NCBI GenBank assembly: GCA_035760965.1
Contig: DASTRY010000089.1
Span: forward strand, 1 to 64,000
DNA: 64,000 bases
Direction: 5' to 3'
From: JADGHX01 sp035760965
GTDB lineage: Bacteria > Pseudomonadota > Gammaproteobacteria > Steroidobacterales > Steroidobacteraceae
In this document: in pieces, positions 8,565 through 18,315 of the stretch
Layout of the letters: each line of letters begins with the position of its first letter
How positions within the stretch are numbered: the stretch's first letter is position 1
The notes under the pieces: model-generated
The model's input: the letters and a program-made list of their open reading frames with translations, nothing else
Told to the model about the DNA's origin: nothing
The model's database searches: none
Translations under genes and position numbers: made by a program

Positions 8565-9971
8565 ATGGATCAAATAGGGGTAGTCGGCCTCTCCTATCGC
8601 CACGCCACTGCAGACGAAATCGCCGCGTTCACCCTCCCGAAGGAGGAAATCGCGGCCCGCCTGGCCGCGCTTCGCGACGCCATCGGTACGGCGGAAGTCG
8701 TATACCTCGCGACCTGCAACCGCGTCGAAGTGGCGTTCGCCATGTCCGAGGGCGAGGACGCCCGCGACCTGCGCCCGGAAGTGCTCCAGGCGCTCACCGG
8801 CCACGCGCCACGCCCCAATGAGGCGCGCGCCCGGCTGCGCGCGTGGACCGGCGAGGCCGCGGTCGAGCATCTGTTCCTGATCGCCTGCGGCCTCGATTCC
8901 GCTCTGGCCGGCGAGCGCGACATCGTCGCGCAGCTCCGTGGTGCGTGGGATACGGCGCGCGAAGCCGGTGTCTCCGGCCCGCTGCTCGATCGCGTGATCG
9001 GGGATGCGCTCAGCCTTTCCGGCCGCCTCCAGCGTCTCGCCGCGGACTCGCGCCCGCCTTCGCTTGCGGATCTCGCCGCCGACCGCATGCTCCTGCACGT
9101 CGCCGAGCGCCAGAGCACCGTGGCGCTCGTTGGCGTGTCCCCCATGACCAAGCGCTGCGGCGAGCTGCTCCATGACGCCGGCATCGCCGTGCTCGTCGTG
9201 AATCGCACGGCCGACACGGGCGAAGAATTCGCGCGCACCATCGGCGCGAGCGCGGTCTCGCTCGCGGAATTCCGCGCGCAGCCGCGCAATGTCGCCGGTT
9301 TGATCATCGCAACCGGCGGCAACGAGCCGGTCCTCAACGCCGATGCGCTCGGCCGTCTCGCCGCGGTGGCCACGCCACCGGTGCTGATCATCGACTTCGG
9401 TCTGCCACCGAACGTCGATCCGAAAGCCGCGGCCGCCGCCGGCTTCTCCCGCATCGGCATGGACGAGATGATCCGGGCCACCCAGGACCGTCGCGTCGCA
9501 CAGCTCCTGCGCCTCGCACCGATGCGAGCGGCCATCGACGAGCGCCTCGCGCAACTGCGCACGCAGCTCGCGACGCGCGCCATCGGCAAGCAGCTCGCGG
9601 ATCTGCGCAACGAGTTCGTCCGCATCGCCGCGGCCGAAGCGGATCGCGCGCTCAACGAGGAGCTGCAGAAGCTGAGCGTCGAGCAGCAGGAACACGTGCG
9701 CCGCGTCGCCACGACCATCGCGCAACGGCTCGCGCACCTGCCGCTCGCCGGGATTCGCGCGGCCGCCGCGCATGCCAGCCCGGAGACTGTCGACGCCTTC
9801 TTCCGCGAGGCGCGGCTGCAGCGCGCATTGCGCACCGCTCCGGCGCATACTTCGCCGCCAGCCGCGGCTTGGCAGCCCGCGCCGGCCTCACCGGCCGCAA
9901 AATCCGCGCAGGCCGCGCAGCCGGAAAAGGCCACATCGCAACCATCCGTTCACATCGAGAAGAGCTCGTAG
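8565..9971 (+). CDS. hemA: Glutamyl-tRNA reductase
   Basis: 468 residues. First step of C5 heme biosynthesis: NADPH-dependent reduction of glutamyl-tRNA(Glu) to glutamate-1-semialdehyde. 'YLATCNRVEV' gives the catalytic Cys (about 51), 'GLDSALAGERDIVAQ' (near 115) is the conserved substrate-domain signature, and the central part is a Rossmann domain ('ALVGVSPMTKRCGELL', 'VLVVNRT'). A helical dimerisation domain follows. The last 50 residues are Ala/Pro/Gln-rich and look disordered, an extension beyond the usual core. The stop TAG directly abuts the ATG of hemL (TAGATG). It heads a nine-gene colinear block. Confidence 0.95.
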   Translation: MDQIGVVGLSYRHATADEIAAFTLPKEEIAARLAALRDAIGTAEVVYLATCNRVEVAFAMSEGEDARDLRPEVLQALTGHAPRPNEARARLRAWTGEAAVEHLFLIACGLDSALAGERDIVAQLRGAWDTAREAGVSGPLLDRVIGDALSLSGRLQRLAADSRPPSLADLAADRMLLHVAERQSTVALVGVSPMTKRCGELLHDAGIAVLVVNRTADTGEEFARTIGASAVSLAEFRAQPRNVAGLIIATGGNEPVLNADALGRLAAVATPPVLIIDFGLPPNVDPKAAAAAGFSRIGMDEMIRATQDRRVAQLLRLAPMRAAIDERLAQLRTQLATRAIGKQLADLRNEFVRIAAAEADRALNEELQKLSVEQQEHVRRVATTIAQRLAHLPLAGIRAAAAHASPETVDAFFREARLQRALRTAPAHTSPPAAAWQPAPASPAAKSAQAAQPEKATSQPSVHIEKSS

Positions 9972-11306
<1,335 letters not shown>

Positions 11307-11310
11307 CGGT

Positions 11311-12405
11311 ATGAGCGCGCAGCCGAGAACGACCCGAGTGTTCCAGATCACGGCGCTGGTCCTCGTCGTCGTTTCGGTCGTGCAAGTGGGCTGGTGGGTG
11401 ATCGATCAACGCAATTTCACCGTCGAGAAGGCGCGGGAGGAGCGGCAGCTCTACCTGCAGGAAGTGGCGGCCGCGCAGGCGCTGCTCGACGCCGGCACGC
11501 CGGAGCAGAGAGTCAAAGAGCTGTTGCCGCGCGTGACGATCAGCGGCGGCAAGGCGGGAGTGTCCGAACCGATCGTGAGCCAGCTCGAAGCGGAGCGCGT
11601 GAGCCGGCTGCGGCGCTACTCGTGGGAGAGCGCCTTCTTTCTCGTCGCGCTCGGCGTGTGCATCGCGGTCATCTGGCGCGCACTGCGCGCGGAAGCGAAG
11701 GTGCTCGCCGAGCAGGATCACTTCCTCGCGCTCGTGTCGCACCAGTTCAAGACGCCGCTCGCGAGCCTGCAGCTCTCGCTCGAAACGATGTCGATGCGCA
11801 CGCTGTCGCCTGCCGAGCAGCGGCCGCTCATCGATCGCATGCTCTCCGATCTGTCGCGCATGGAAACGCTGGTCACGCGCATCCTCGACACCGTGCGACT
11901 CGAGCGCGGCCGCGTGGACCTGAAGCCCGAGCCCATCGATCTCGCCGCCGCGGTCAGTCGCGTCGTCGGCCAGGTGGGCGAGCGCGCGCGCAAGGAGCGC
12001 ATCAGCTTCGAGACGGACGTCGCGCGCGGGCTCACCGTGCTCGCCGATCCGCTCGCCGTCGATGTCGTGATCCGCAACCTCGTCGAGAATGCGATCGCCG
12101 CGGTTGCGCCCGTGGGCGGCGGCACGATCACGTTGAGCGCGCGCCGCGTGAATGGCGAGATCGAGCTCGCCGTGCGCGATACGGGAGTCGGCTTCCGTCC
12201 GGACGACGGCGCACAGCTCTTCAAGAAGTTTTCCCGCCTGCATCCCGCCGGTGGCAGCGGCTACTACGGCACGGGCCTCGGTCTCTTCATCGTCCGGCGC
12301 ATGATGCAGCTCGCGGGCGGGCGCGTGAGCGCGCACAGCGACGGCGTCGGGCAAGGCGCGCAGTTCGTGCTCGCGTGGCCTGTCGCACCGGTGGAGACCC
12401 AATGA
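11311..12405 (+). CDS. Membrane sensor histidine kinase inside the heme cluster
   Basis: 364 residues. Two membrane segments (about 12-31 and 107-124) enclose a roughly 75-residue charged, helical periplasmic domain with no recognised fold. Then HisKA with the phospho-accepting His144 ('LVSHQFKTPLASL') and a HATPase domain with N-box 'IRNLVENAI', 'VRDTGVGF' and 'GTGLGLFIVRRMM'. It should autophosphorylate and pass phosphate to the response regulator encoded next, with which it shares an ATGA overlap. Position between hemL and hemC suggests envelope or porphyrin-related sensing, but the ligand is unknown. This is a classical HisKA kinase, not the LytS-like AlgZ found next to hemCD in Pseudomonas. 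Confidence 0.92.
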   Translation: MSAQPRTTRVFQITALVLVVVSVVQVGWWVIDQRNFTVEKAREERQLYLQEVAAAQALLDAGTPEQRVKELLPRVTISGGKAGVSEPIVSQLEAERVSRLRRYSWESAFFLVALGVCIAVIWRALRAEAKVLAEQDHFLALVSHQFKTPLASLQLSLETMSMRTLSPAEQRPLIDRMLSDLSRMETLVTRILDTVRLERGRVDLKPEPIDLAAAVSRVVGQVGERARKERISFETDVARGLTVLADPLAVDVVIRNLVENAIAAVAPVGGGTITLSARRVNGEIELAVRDTGVGFRPDDGAQLFKKFSRLHPAGGSGYYGTGLGLFIVRRMMQLAGGRVSAHSDGVGQGAQFVLAWPVAPVETQ

Positions 12406-13133
12406 ACGCGCTCCCGCACAGCCCGCCGACGATTCTCGTCGTCGAAGACGATCCACACCTTGCCGCCGGCGTGGCCGAGAATCTGCGTGCCGAAGGCTAT
12501 ACGGTGTTTCACGTGGCCGATGGACGCGAGGCGCTCGACTGGCTGCGCGCGAATCACTGTGAGCTCATCGTGCTCGACGTGATGCTCCCGAGCATGGATG
12601 GCCTCACCGTGTGCCGCACGCTGCGCGCCGAAGGTAACAACACGCCCGTGCTCTTTCTCACGGCGCGCGGCGATCCGCAGGACCGCATCTACGGCCTCGA
12701 AGCGGGCGGCGACGACTACCTCGCGAAGCCCTTTCACCTGCACGAGTTCCTGCTCCGCGTACGCGCCATCCTGCGACGCTGGGAGTGGTATCAGAACGCC
12801 TCTGCGTCGCCCGCCACCGCGGTGCTGCGCTTCGGCGGCAACGAAGTGGACTTCCGCGCCTTCAAGGCGCGCTCGTTCAACGGCACGCCGCAGGAGCTCA
12901 CGGAAAAGGAAGCGATGATCCTGAAGGTGCTGGCCGAGAAGCCCGGCGAGATCGTCTCGCGCGAGGACCTGCTCGAGCGCGTCTGGGGCTACGACGTCTT
13001 CCCCTCGACGCGCACCGTGGACAATTTCATTCTCCGCTTGCGCAAGCGGTTCGAGCGCGACCCGGCGCAGCCGAAGCACTTTCTTACAGTGTGGGGCGTC
13101 GGCTACCGCTTCCTGATCGAAGGAGAGCCATGA
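12402..13133 (+). CDS. OmpR/PhoB-family response regulator
   Basis: 243 residues. Receiver domain with acidic pair 'VVEDD' (13-17), phosphorylation site D59 ('LIVLDVMLPSMDG') and Lys in 'YLAKPFHLHE'. The C-terminal winged-helix DNA-binding domain has 'LTEKEAMILKVL', 'VSREDLLERVWG' and 'RTVDNFILRLRKRFE'. Start ATG at 12402 overlaps the kinase stop (ATGA), and its own TGA overlaps the hemC start region, so regulator and hemC are coupled. Target genes are unknown; autoregulation of this cluster is a natural guess. Confidence 0.94.
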   Translation: MNALPHSPPTILVVEDDPHLAAGVAENLRAEGYTVFHVADGREALDWLRANHCELIVLDVMLPSMDGLTVCRTLRAEGNNTPVLFLTARGDPQDRIYGLEAGGDDYLAKPFHLHEFLLRVRAILRRWEWYQNASASPATAVLRFGGNEVDFRAFKARSFNGTPQELTEKEAMILKVLAEKPGEIVSREDLLERVWGYDVFPSTRTVDNFILRLRKRFERDPAQPKHFLTVWGVGYRFLIEGEP

Positions 13134-14086
13134 TGGCGCGCGCACTCAGAATCGGTACGCGCGCCTCGGCGCTCGCGCTGTGGCAGGCGAATCGCGTCAA
13201 GGACCTCATCGGCGCGTTGCCGGGCGCACCGCCGGTCGAGCTGGTGCACATCAAGACCGAAGGCGACGTGCGCACGGACGTGCCGCTCTGGGCCGTCGAC
13301 GGCCGGGCGTTCTTCACGAAGGAGATCGATCGCGCGCTGCTCGCGAACGAGATCGACATCGCCGTGCACAGCCTCAAGGATTTGACCACCGCGATCGAAA
13401 GCGGCATCACGCTCGCCGCGGTGGTCGAGCGACAGGACCCGCGCGATGCGCTGCTGACACGCACCGGCGCGCTTCTCGGTGACCTGCCGCCGCACGCGCG
13501 TGTCGGCACGAGCAGCTTGCGGCGGCGCGCGTTCCTCGCACGCGTCCGTCCGGATATCAAGGCGATGGAGCTGCGCGGGAACGTGCCGACGCGCATCGAG
13601 AAGCTGGAGCGTGGCGAGTACGACGCCATCATTCTCGCGACGGCCGGGCTCACGCGACTCGGGCTCGCGGATCGCATCACCGCATTCCTGCCGCTCGATC
13701 AGTTCACCCCGGCCGTCTCGCAGGGTGCGATCGGCTGCTGCACGCGCGCCGATGACGCCGAGGCGTTGCAGTGGATGGCGCCGCTCGACAACGCCGCCGC
13801 ACGTCTCGAGACGACCGCCGAGCGCGCGCTGCTTCGGCGAATCGAAGGCGGATGTCAGGTGCCGCTCGGCGCAATCGGCCGTCTGCAAGCAGACAGGCTC
13901 ACGTTGTTCGCGGCGGTGTGCTCGACCGATGGCGCCGTTCACGTGACCGCCGAGGGCACTTGCGAGCCGACGCTCCCGGCCGCGGAAGCACTCGGCATGC
14001 GACTTGCCGAGCAACTGATCGCGCAAGGGGCGTCGCGGATCATCGCGAGCGTGCGCGGCCCTCGCGCACCGGTGAGTGAGCCGTGA
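13130..14086 (+). CDS. hemC: Hydroxymethylbilane synthase (porphobilinogen deaminase), divergent
   Basis: 318 residues from the first of two tandem ATGs (13130, 13133); AGGAG at 13121 suits either. Polymerises four porphobilinogens to hydroxymethylbilane. Catalytic Asp84 ('HSLKDL'), 'VGTSSLRRR', 'LRGNVPTRIEKL' and the dipyrromethane-bearing Cys242 ('EGGCQVPLGA') are present. Some otherwise well conserved positions differ: the usual 'GGKGLF.KE' is 'DGRAFFTKE' and 'GQGA.GIE.R' is 'SQGAIGCCTR'. The key residues argue that it is functional. The TGA overlaps the hemD start. Confidence 0.93.
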   Translation: MMARALRIGTRASALALWQANRVKDLIGALPGAPPVELVHIKTEGDVRTDVPLWAVDGRAFFTKEIDRALLANEIDIAVHSLKDLTTAIESGITLAAVVERQDPRDALLTRTGALLGDLPPHARVGTSSLRRRAFLARVRPDIKAMELRGNVPTRIEKLERGEYDAIILATAGLTRLGLADRITAFLPLDQFTPAVSQGAIGCCTRADDAEALQWMAPLDNAAARLETTAERALLRRIEGGCQVPLGAIGRLQADRLTLFAAVCSTDGAVHVTAEGTCEPTLPAAEALGMRLAEQLIAQGASRIIASVRGPRAPVSEP

Positions 14087-14862
14087 TGGCCGAAGGCGCA
14101 TTGACGAACACCGAGCTGCCGCCCGTCGTCGTGACGCGCGCCGAGCCGGCAGACGGGCCGCTCAGCTCCGAGCTCAAGAGCCGGGGCCTCCGCGTCATTC
14201 TGTGGCCCGCCATCGAGGTCACGCGTTCGGATACCACTGATCTCGTGGACGCGCTCGGCCGCATCGCCGATTTCGACTGGATCGTGTTCGCGAGCCGCAA
14301 TGCCGTGACGCCCGTGCTCGAGCGCATCGCCATGAAGCCACCGTCGCTCAAGGTCGCCGCGGTCGGCAAGGCCACCGCGCAAGTCCTGCGCCAGCGCGGC
14401 TGGGATGTCGACATCGTCCCCGATGAAGCGAATGCCGGCGCGCTCGTCGAAGCCTTCGCGAAGGTGGGGATGGACGGCATGCGCGTGCTCTATCCCGCCA
14501 GCTCGCGCGCGCTGCCCATGATCGCGAAGGGCCTGGCGCAGCTCGGCGCAACCGTCACGCAGGTCGAGGCGTATCGAACCGAGGCGGCCGCGACGCTCGA
14601 TGTCGACGCGTGCCGCGCGCAGATCGACCGCAACGAGATCGGCGCGGTCACGTTTGCGAGCCCGTCTGCGGTCATCGAGCTCGAACGCGCGCTCGGTCAC
14701 GAGCACTTCGAGAAGCTCTTCGCGACCGCCGCGGCGGTTGCCATCGGCCCGACCACCGCGCGCGTGCTCACGGAGCTCGGCCGCACACCCGTTCTCGCCG
14801 AGTCCGCGACACTGCGCGGGCTCGCGGACGCCACCTACCGTTTTCTGCAGACGAGGCACTGA
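14086..14862 (+). CDS. hemD: Uroporphyrinogen-III synthase
   Basis: 258 residues from the ATG at 14086, which overlaps the hemC stop (TGATG); a GTG three bases earlier is an alternative. Cyclises hydroxymethylbilane with inversion of ring D. HemD proteins are poorly conserved, but the typical pattern is visible: 'VVVTRAEPADGPLSSELKS' at the N-terminus, 'WIVFASRNAV' near 63-72, 'AVGKATAQVL', 'ASSRALPMIAKGL', 'VTFASPSAV' and 'AIGPTTARVLTELG'. The call is reinforced by position between hemC and hemB. Confidence 0.92.
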   Translation: MAEGALTNTELPPVVVTRAEPADGPLSSELKSRGLRVILWPAIEVTRSDTTDLVDALGRIADFDWIVFASRNAVTPVLERIAMKPPSLKVAAVGKATAQVLRQRGWDVDIVPDEANAGALVEAFAKVGMDGMRVLYPASSRALPMIAKGLAQLGATVTQVEAYRTEAAATLDVDACRAQIDRNEIGAVTFASPSAVIELERALGHEHFEKLFATAAAVAIGPTTARVLTELGRTPVLAESATLRGLADATYRFLQTRH

Positions 14863-14864
14863 CC

Positions 14865-15842
14865 ATGGGATTTCCATTGCACAGACCGCGGCGCCTGCGT
14901 CAGTCCGATGTCTGGCGCCGCATGGTTCAGGAAACGCGCCTGACGATGGACGCGTTCATCTATCCGCTCTTCATCGTGCCCGGCAAGGGTGTGCGCGATC
15001 CCGTGTCGAGCATGCCGAGCGTGTTCCAGCTCTCCGTCGATGAGATCGCGAAGGAGGCGCAGCGCGTTGCGGACCTCGGCGTGCCCGCGGTGCTCCTGTT
15101 CGCCGCGCCCGACGTGAAGGACGCGAAGGCGAGCGCGGCCACGGACCCGAACGGCCTCGTGCCGCAGGCGATCGCCGCGATCAAGAAAGCGGCGCCCAAG
15201 CTGCTCGTGTGGTGCGACGTCTGCCTGTGCGGCGCGACGGATCACGGGCACTGCGGTCACGTCACGCAGGACGGCGTCATCGACAACGATTCGTCCATCG
15301 AGACGCTCGCGCAAGTGGCGCTGACGTACACGCGCGCGGGCGCAGATGCGGTCGCGCCGAGCGACATGATGGACGGCCGCGTCCTCGCTATGCGTCAGCT
15401 CCTCGATCGCAGCGGCTTCAGCAACACGCCGATCATCTCGTATGCGGCGAAGTACGCGTCGTCGTTCTACGGTCCCTTCCGTGAAGCTGCGGAGTCGGCG
15501 CCGGCGTTCGGCGACCGCCGCTCGTATCAGATGGACCCTGCAAACGGGCGCGAGGCCTTGCGCGAGGTGCTGCTCGACTTGGACGAAGGTGCGGACATGG
15601 TGATGGTGAAACCTGCCGGGCCGTATCTCGACGTCATCCGGCAGGTGCGCGATGCGGTGCACGTACCCGTCGTCGCGTATCAGGTGTCGGGCGAGTTCAG
15701 CCTCATCAAAGCGGCTGCGGAGCGGGGCTGGATCGATGAGCGCGCCGCCGCGCTCGAAACGCTCACCGGCATCAAGCGCGCCGGTGCGGACCTCATCATC
15801 ACGTACTTCGCGCCGGACATGGCCAGATGGTTGCGCAGTTGA
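14865..15842 (+). CDS. hemB: Porphobilinogen synthase (5-aminolevulinate dehydratase), zinc type
   Basis: 325 residues; start ATG at 14865, two bases after the hemD stop, inside a longer open frame. Condenses two 5-aminolevulinates to porphobilinogen. Schiff-base lysines are K196 ('SYAAKYASSFYGPFR') and K249 ('MVKPAGPYLDVI'). Zinc-binding cysteines C120, C122 and C130 lie in 'CDVCLCGATDHGHCGH', so it is the zinc-dependent class. 'PSDMMDGRV' and 'SYQMDPAN' are further family motifs. It sits out of pathway order, after hemD. The last 16 bp overlap the start of hemE. Confidence 0.96.
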   Translation: MGFPLHRPRRLRQSDVWRRMVQETRLTMDAFIYPLFIVPGKGVRDPVSSMPSVFQLSVDEIAKEAQRVADLGVPAVLLFAAPDVKDAKASAATDPNGLVPQAIAAIKKAAPKLLVWCDVCLCGATDHGHCGHVTQDGVIDNDSSIETLAQVALTYTRAGADAVAPSDMMDGRVLAMRQLLDRSGFSNTPIISYAAKYASSFYGPFREAAESAPAFGDRRSYQMDPANGREALREVLLDLDEGADMVMVKPAGPYLDVIRQVRDAVHVPVVAYQVSGEFSLIKAAAERGWIDERAAALETLTGIKRAGADLIITYFAPDMARWLRS

Positions 15843-16897
15843 GCACGCCGAACGCAACGTCGGAGCCCGTGCTTCTCGCGGCCGCACGACGCAAGCCGGT
15901 ACCGTACACGCCCATCTGGATCATGCGGCAGGCCGGCCGCTACTTGCCGGAGTATCGCGAGCTGCGCGCGAAGACGGATTTCGTGGCGCTCACGCGCACG
16001 CCCGAGCTGGCCGCGGAAGTCACGCTGCAGCCCCTGCGCCGCTTCGAGCTCGACGCCGCGATCCTCTTCAGCGACATCATGACGCCGCTGCAGGGCATGG
16101 GCATCGCGCTCGATTTCGCGCCGGGACCGATCGTGCGCGATCCCATCCGCACCGCCGCGCAGATCGATGCGCTTCCCGAGCTGCAGCCGGCGCGCGATGT
16201 GCCGTTCGTGATGGACACCATCAAGCTCGTGCGTGCGAACGTGCCGCGCGGCGCGCCGCTCATCGGATTCGCCGGCGGACCGTTCACGCTGTTCTGCTAT
16301 CTCGTGTGCGGGCGGCCATCGAAGGAGTTCGGGCCGGCACGCGCGTTTCTGTACGCCCAACCCGAATCGGCCGAGCGCCTGCTCGACAAGCTGGCGGATG
16401 CGATGGCCGTGTACTTGCGCGCCCAAGCCGAGGCGGGTGCGCAGGCGCTGATGATCTTCGAATCGTGGGCGGGACTGCTCGGGCCGCGCGAGTTTCGGCG
16501 CTTCGCTCTGCGTGCGGTGATCCGTACGCTCGCGGGACTGAAGAGCGTGGGTGTGCCAATGATTTACTACGCGAACAACGGAGGCACGGTGCTCGATCTC
16601 GTCGGTCAGCTCGACATCGATGTCGCGGGTATCGATTGGCGCACGCCCTTGAGCTGGGCGCGACGGACGCTCGGGCCCACGAAGGCCGTGCAGGGCAACC
16701 TCGACCCGGCGGCATTGTTCGCGGCGCCGGACGAGCTGAAGCGTCATGTCGATACGGTGCTGCTCGAGGCCGGACCCGAGGCGGGGCACATCTTCAATCT
16801 CGGTCACGGCATCTGGCAGGAGACCGATCCCGATGCCGTCGCGCGCCTGGTCGACTACGTGCACGAGGCGAGCGCGCGCCGCGGAGGTCAGAAATGA
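15827..16897 (+). CDS. hemE: Uroporphyrinogen decarboxylase
   Basis: 356 residues. Removes four acetate carboxyls from uroporphyrinogen III to give coproporphyrinogen III. 'WIMRQAGRYLPEYRELR' (31-47) is the N-terminal signature with the substrate-binding arginines, D83 lies in 'LFSDIMTPLQGMG', and 'GFAGGPFTLFCYLV' and 'NLDPAALFA' are also typical. The start overlaps hemB by 16 bp, and the stop overlaps the hemF start (ATGA), so translation is tightly coupled. Confidence 0.96.
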   Translation: MVAQLSTPNATSEPVLLAAARRKPVPYTPIWIMRQAGRYLPEYRELRAKTDFVALTRTPELAAEVTLQPLRRFELDAAILFSDIMTPLQGMGIALDFAPGPIVRDPIRTAAQIDALPELQPARDVPFVMDTIKLVRANVPRGAPLIGFAGGPFTLFCYLVCGRPSKEFGPARAFLYAQPESAERLLDKLADAMAVYLRAQAEAGAQALMIFESWAGLLGPREFRRFALRAVIRTLAGLKSVGVPMIYYANNGGTVLDLVGQLDIDVAGIDWRTPLSWARRTLGPTKAVQGNLDPAALFAAPDELKRHVDTVLLEAGPEAGHIFNLGHGIWQETDPDAVARLVDYVHEASARRGGQK

Positions 16898-17826
16898 GTA
16901 GCGATTCTTCACGCCTGCACGGCGCAGCCACCGAGCAGAGCGCGGCGAATGGACCGGCCCGCGCGAGCGGCGTCGCGGAGTCGCGCGATACGGCGAGCAC
17001 TGTCCCGTGCGTTGACGCAGACGTGGCGTGCGCGTACTTCCGCGACCTGCAAGCGCGCATCTGCGCGGCGTTCGAATCCTTCGAGTCGACGAAGCGCTTC
17101 GAGCACCGCGACTGGTCGCGCCCTCCCGAACACCGCCTGAAAGGCGGCGGCTGGTCGCGCCTCATGCGGGGCGACGTGTTCGAAAAGGTCGGCGTGAACG
17201 TGAGCCACGTGTGGGGCGTGCTCGACCCGAAATTCCGCGGCCAGATCCCGGGCGCGGACGCTTCCGAAGGCCGCTTCGTCGCGACCGGCATTTCGCTCGT
17301 CGCGCACATGTACAACCCGTACGTGCCTGCCGTACACATGAACCTGCGCTTCCTCGAGACGAGCCGCTCATGGTTCGGCGGCGGCGCCGATCTCACGCCT
17401 ACTTTCCCGTTCGACGAGGACACCGCGGATTTCCACGCCGCGCTGCAAGCCGCCTGCGACAGCTACCGACCCGATGCCTACGCCGAATTCAAAGCGTGGT
17501 GCGACCGGTATTTCTACTTGCCGCATCGGAAGGAGCCGCGCGGTGTGGGCGGCATCTTCTTCGACGATCTGGCGAGCGGGAATCGCGCCGCGGATTTCGC
17601 GTTCGTGCGTGCCGTGGGCGAGGCCTTCCTCGCGGTGTACCCGCGGATCGTGGCGCGCCGGAAGGATCTACCGTTCGACGACGCGGCTCGCGAGAAGCTC
17701 TTCTACAAGCGCGGCCGCTACGTCGAGTTCAACCTGGTCTACGACCGGGGCACGCGGTTCGGCTTCGGTACCGATGCGGACCCCGAGGCGTACCTGATGA
17801 GTCTTCCGCCTATCGTCCGCTGGTGA
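16894..17826 (+). CDS. hemF: Oxygen-dependent coproporphyrinogen III oxidase
   Basis: 310 residues; start ATG at 16894 overlaps the hemE stop. Converts coproporphyrinogen III to protoporphyrinogen IX using O2. Signatures: 'GGGWSRLMRGDVFEKVGVN' (84-102), 'HMYNPYVPAVHMNLRFLET' (138-156, with the active-site His), 'WFGGGADLTP', 'GVGGIFFDDL' and 'RGRYVEFNLVYDRGT'. The first 40 residues are a Ser/Ala-rich extension not needed by the fold. Use of HemF indicates aerobic heme synthesis. The last 17 bp overlap the end of a small convergent gene. Confidence 0.96.
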   Translation: MSSDSSRLHGAATEQSAANGPARASGVAESRDTASTVPCVDADVACAYFRDLQARICAAFESFESTKRFEHRDWSRPPEHRLKGGGWSRLMRGDVFEKVGVNVSHVWGVLDPKFRGQIPGADASEGRFVATGISLVAHMYNPYVPAVHMNLRFLETSRSWFGGGADLTPTFPFDEDTADFHAALQAACDSYRPDAYAEFKAWCDRYFYLPHRKEPRGVGGIFFDDLASGNRAADFAFVRAVGEAFLAVYPRIVARRKDLPFDDAAREKLFYKRGRYVEFNLVYDRGTRFGFGTDADPEAYLMSLPPIVRW

Positions 17827-18007
17827 CGCGGTTCAAGTAACGGCGCGGCACGTCCAGCCAAGTCTGCTGCGTCGGACCCCAGAACTGGGCCTGTGCCGCG
17901 GCTTTGGCGGCAGCCCAGTGCGCGCAGAGCGCGGCGCCGATCGCGGCGACCGTGTCTTTGGTCGCGGGCGTCCAGAAACCCACTTGGGTTGCTGCTCTGG
18001 ATGTCAT
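17810..18007 (-). CDS. Small protein of unknown function with strong Shine-Dalgarno
   Basis: 65 residues, Ala/Trp-rich ('AAIGAALCAHWAAAKAAAQA', 'FWGPTQQTWLDVPRRYLN'), predicted mostly helical and soluble. No family recognised. The reason to accept it is the ribosome site: reading the minus strand, GGAAGGAGG precedes the ATG by six bases, much better than for most genes here. It converges on hemF and the two coding regions overlap by 17 bp. The aromatic/alanine composition is faintly reminiscent of phasin-like helical proteins, but that is not a claim. Confidence 0.6.
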   Translation of the reverse strand: MTSRAATQVGFWTPATKDTVAAIGAALCAHWAAAKAAAQAQFWGPTQQTWLDVPRRYLNRVTSGR

Positions 18008-18315
18008 GAATCTGCCTCCTTCCCCTGCGTACTATTTGTAAGGAGTTGAGCGCACCGCGCGTCCCCTAGTTCCGGCAAAAAGCGTCGCACTCCGGCGACT
18101 TTCGCTACTTTTTTCGTGTCCGAAACTGCTCGGTCGACGCATCGCGCGGTGGGTCCCCGTCGCCGGCGCGCCTATACGTAGCCTGTCGCCGTTTGGATGC
18201 GCTGTTTCTTTTTTGAAGCTCGGAACGCGCGCGTACTGCATCCGGCTTTGGTGTCGCACCGTAGGGCCACTCTGTCGAAGTCGAGCAATTTCCACATCAA
18301 CTCTAGGGGAATTTC
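18008..18315. other. Divergent intergenic region between the 65-aa gene and the DUF4331 operon
   Basis: 308 bp without another gene. It should hold promoters for both flanking genes; AGGGGAA precedes the DUF4331 start. I see no convincing sigma-70 pair. A hairpin with a T-run (listed separately) lies at 18079-18116, and a second T6 run at about 18209 has no hairpin in front of it. Confidence 0.5.
18079..18116 (+). terminator. Possible terminator of the heme operon
   Basis: GTCGC (18084-18088) pairs with GCGAC (18095-18099), flanked by AAA and TTT that can extend the stem across a bulge, followed a few bases on by T6. The stem is short, so this is tentative. If used by the hemF transcript, readthrough would run antisense over the whole 65-codon gene. 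Confidence 0.35.

Noticed and set aside
7890..9848. Long minus-strand frame over the hemA region
   Set aside because: Arg/Asp/Glu/Gly shadow composition, no recognisable domain; hemA on the other strand is unambiguous.
18040..18074. Minus-strand GGAACT-N18-TCAACT, like an ECF/sigma-E promoter of the 65-codon gene
   Set aside because: Spacing is longer than in proven sigma-E promoters and one motif hit in GC-rich DNA is not enough; kept only as a note.
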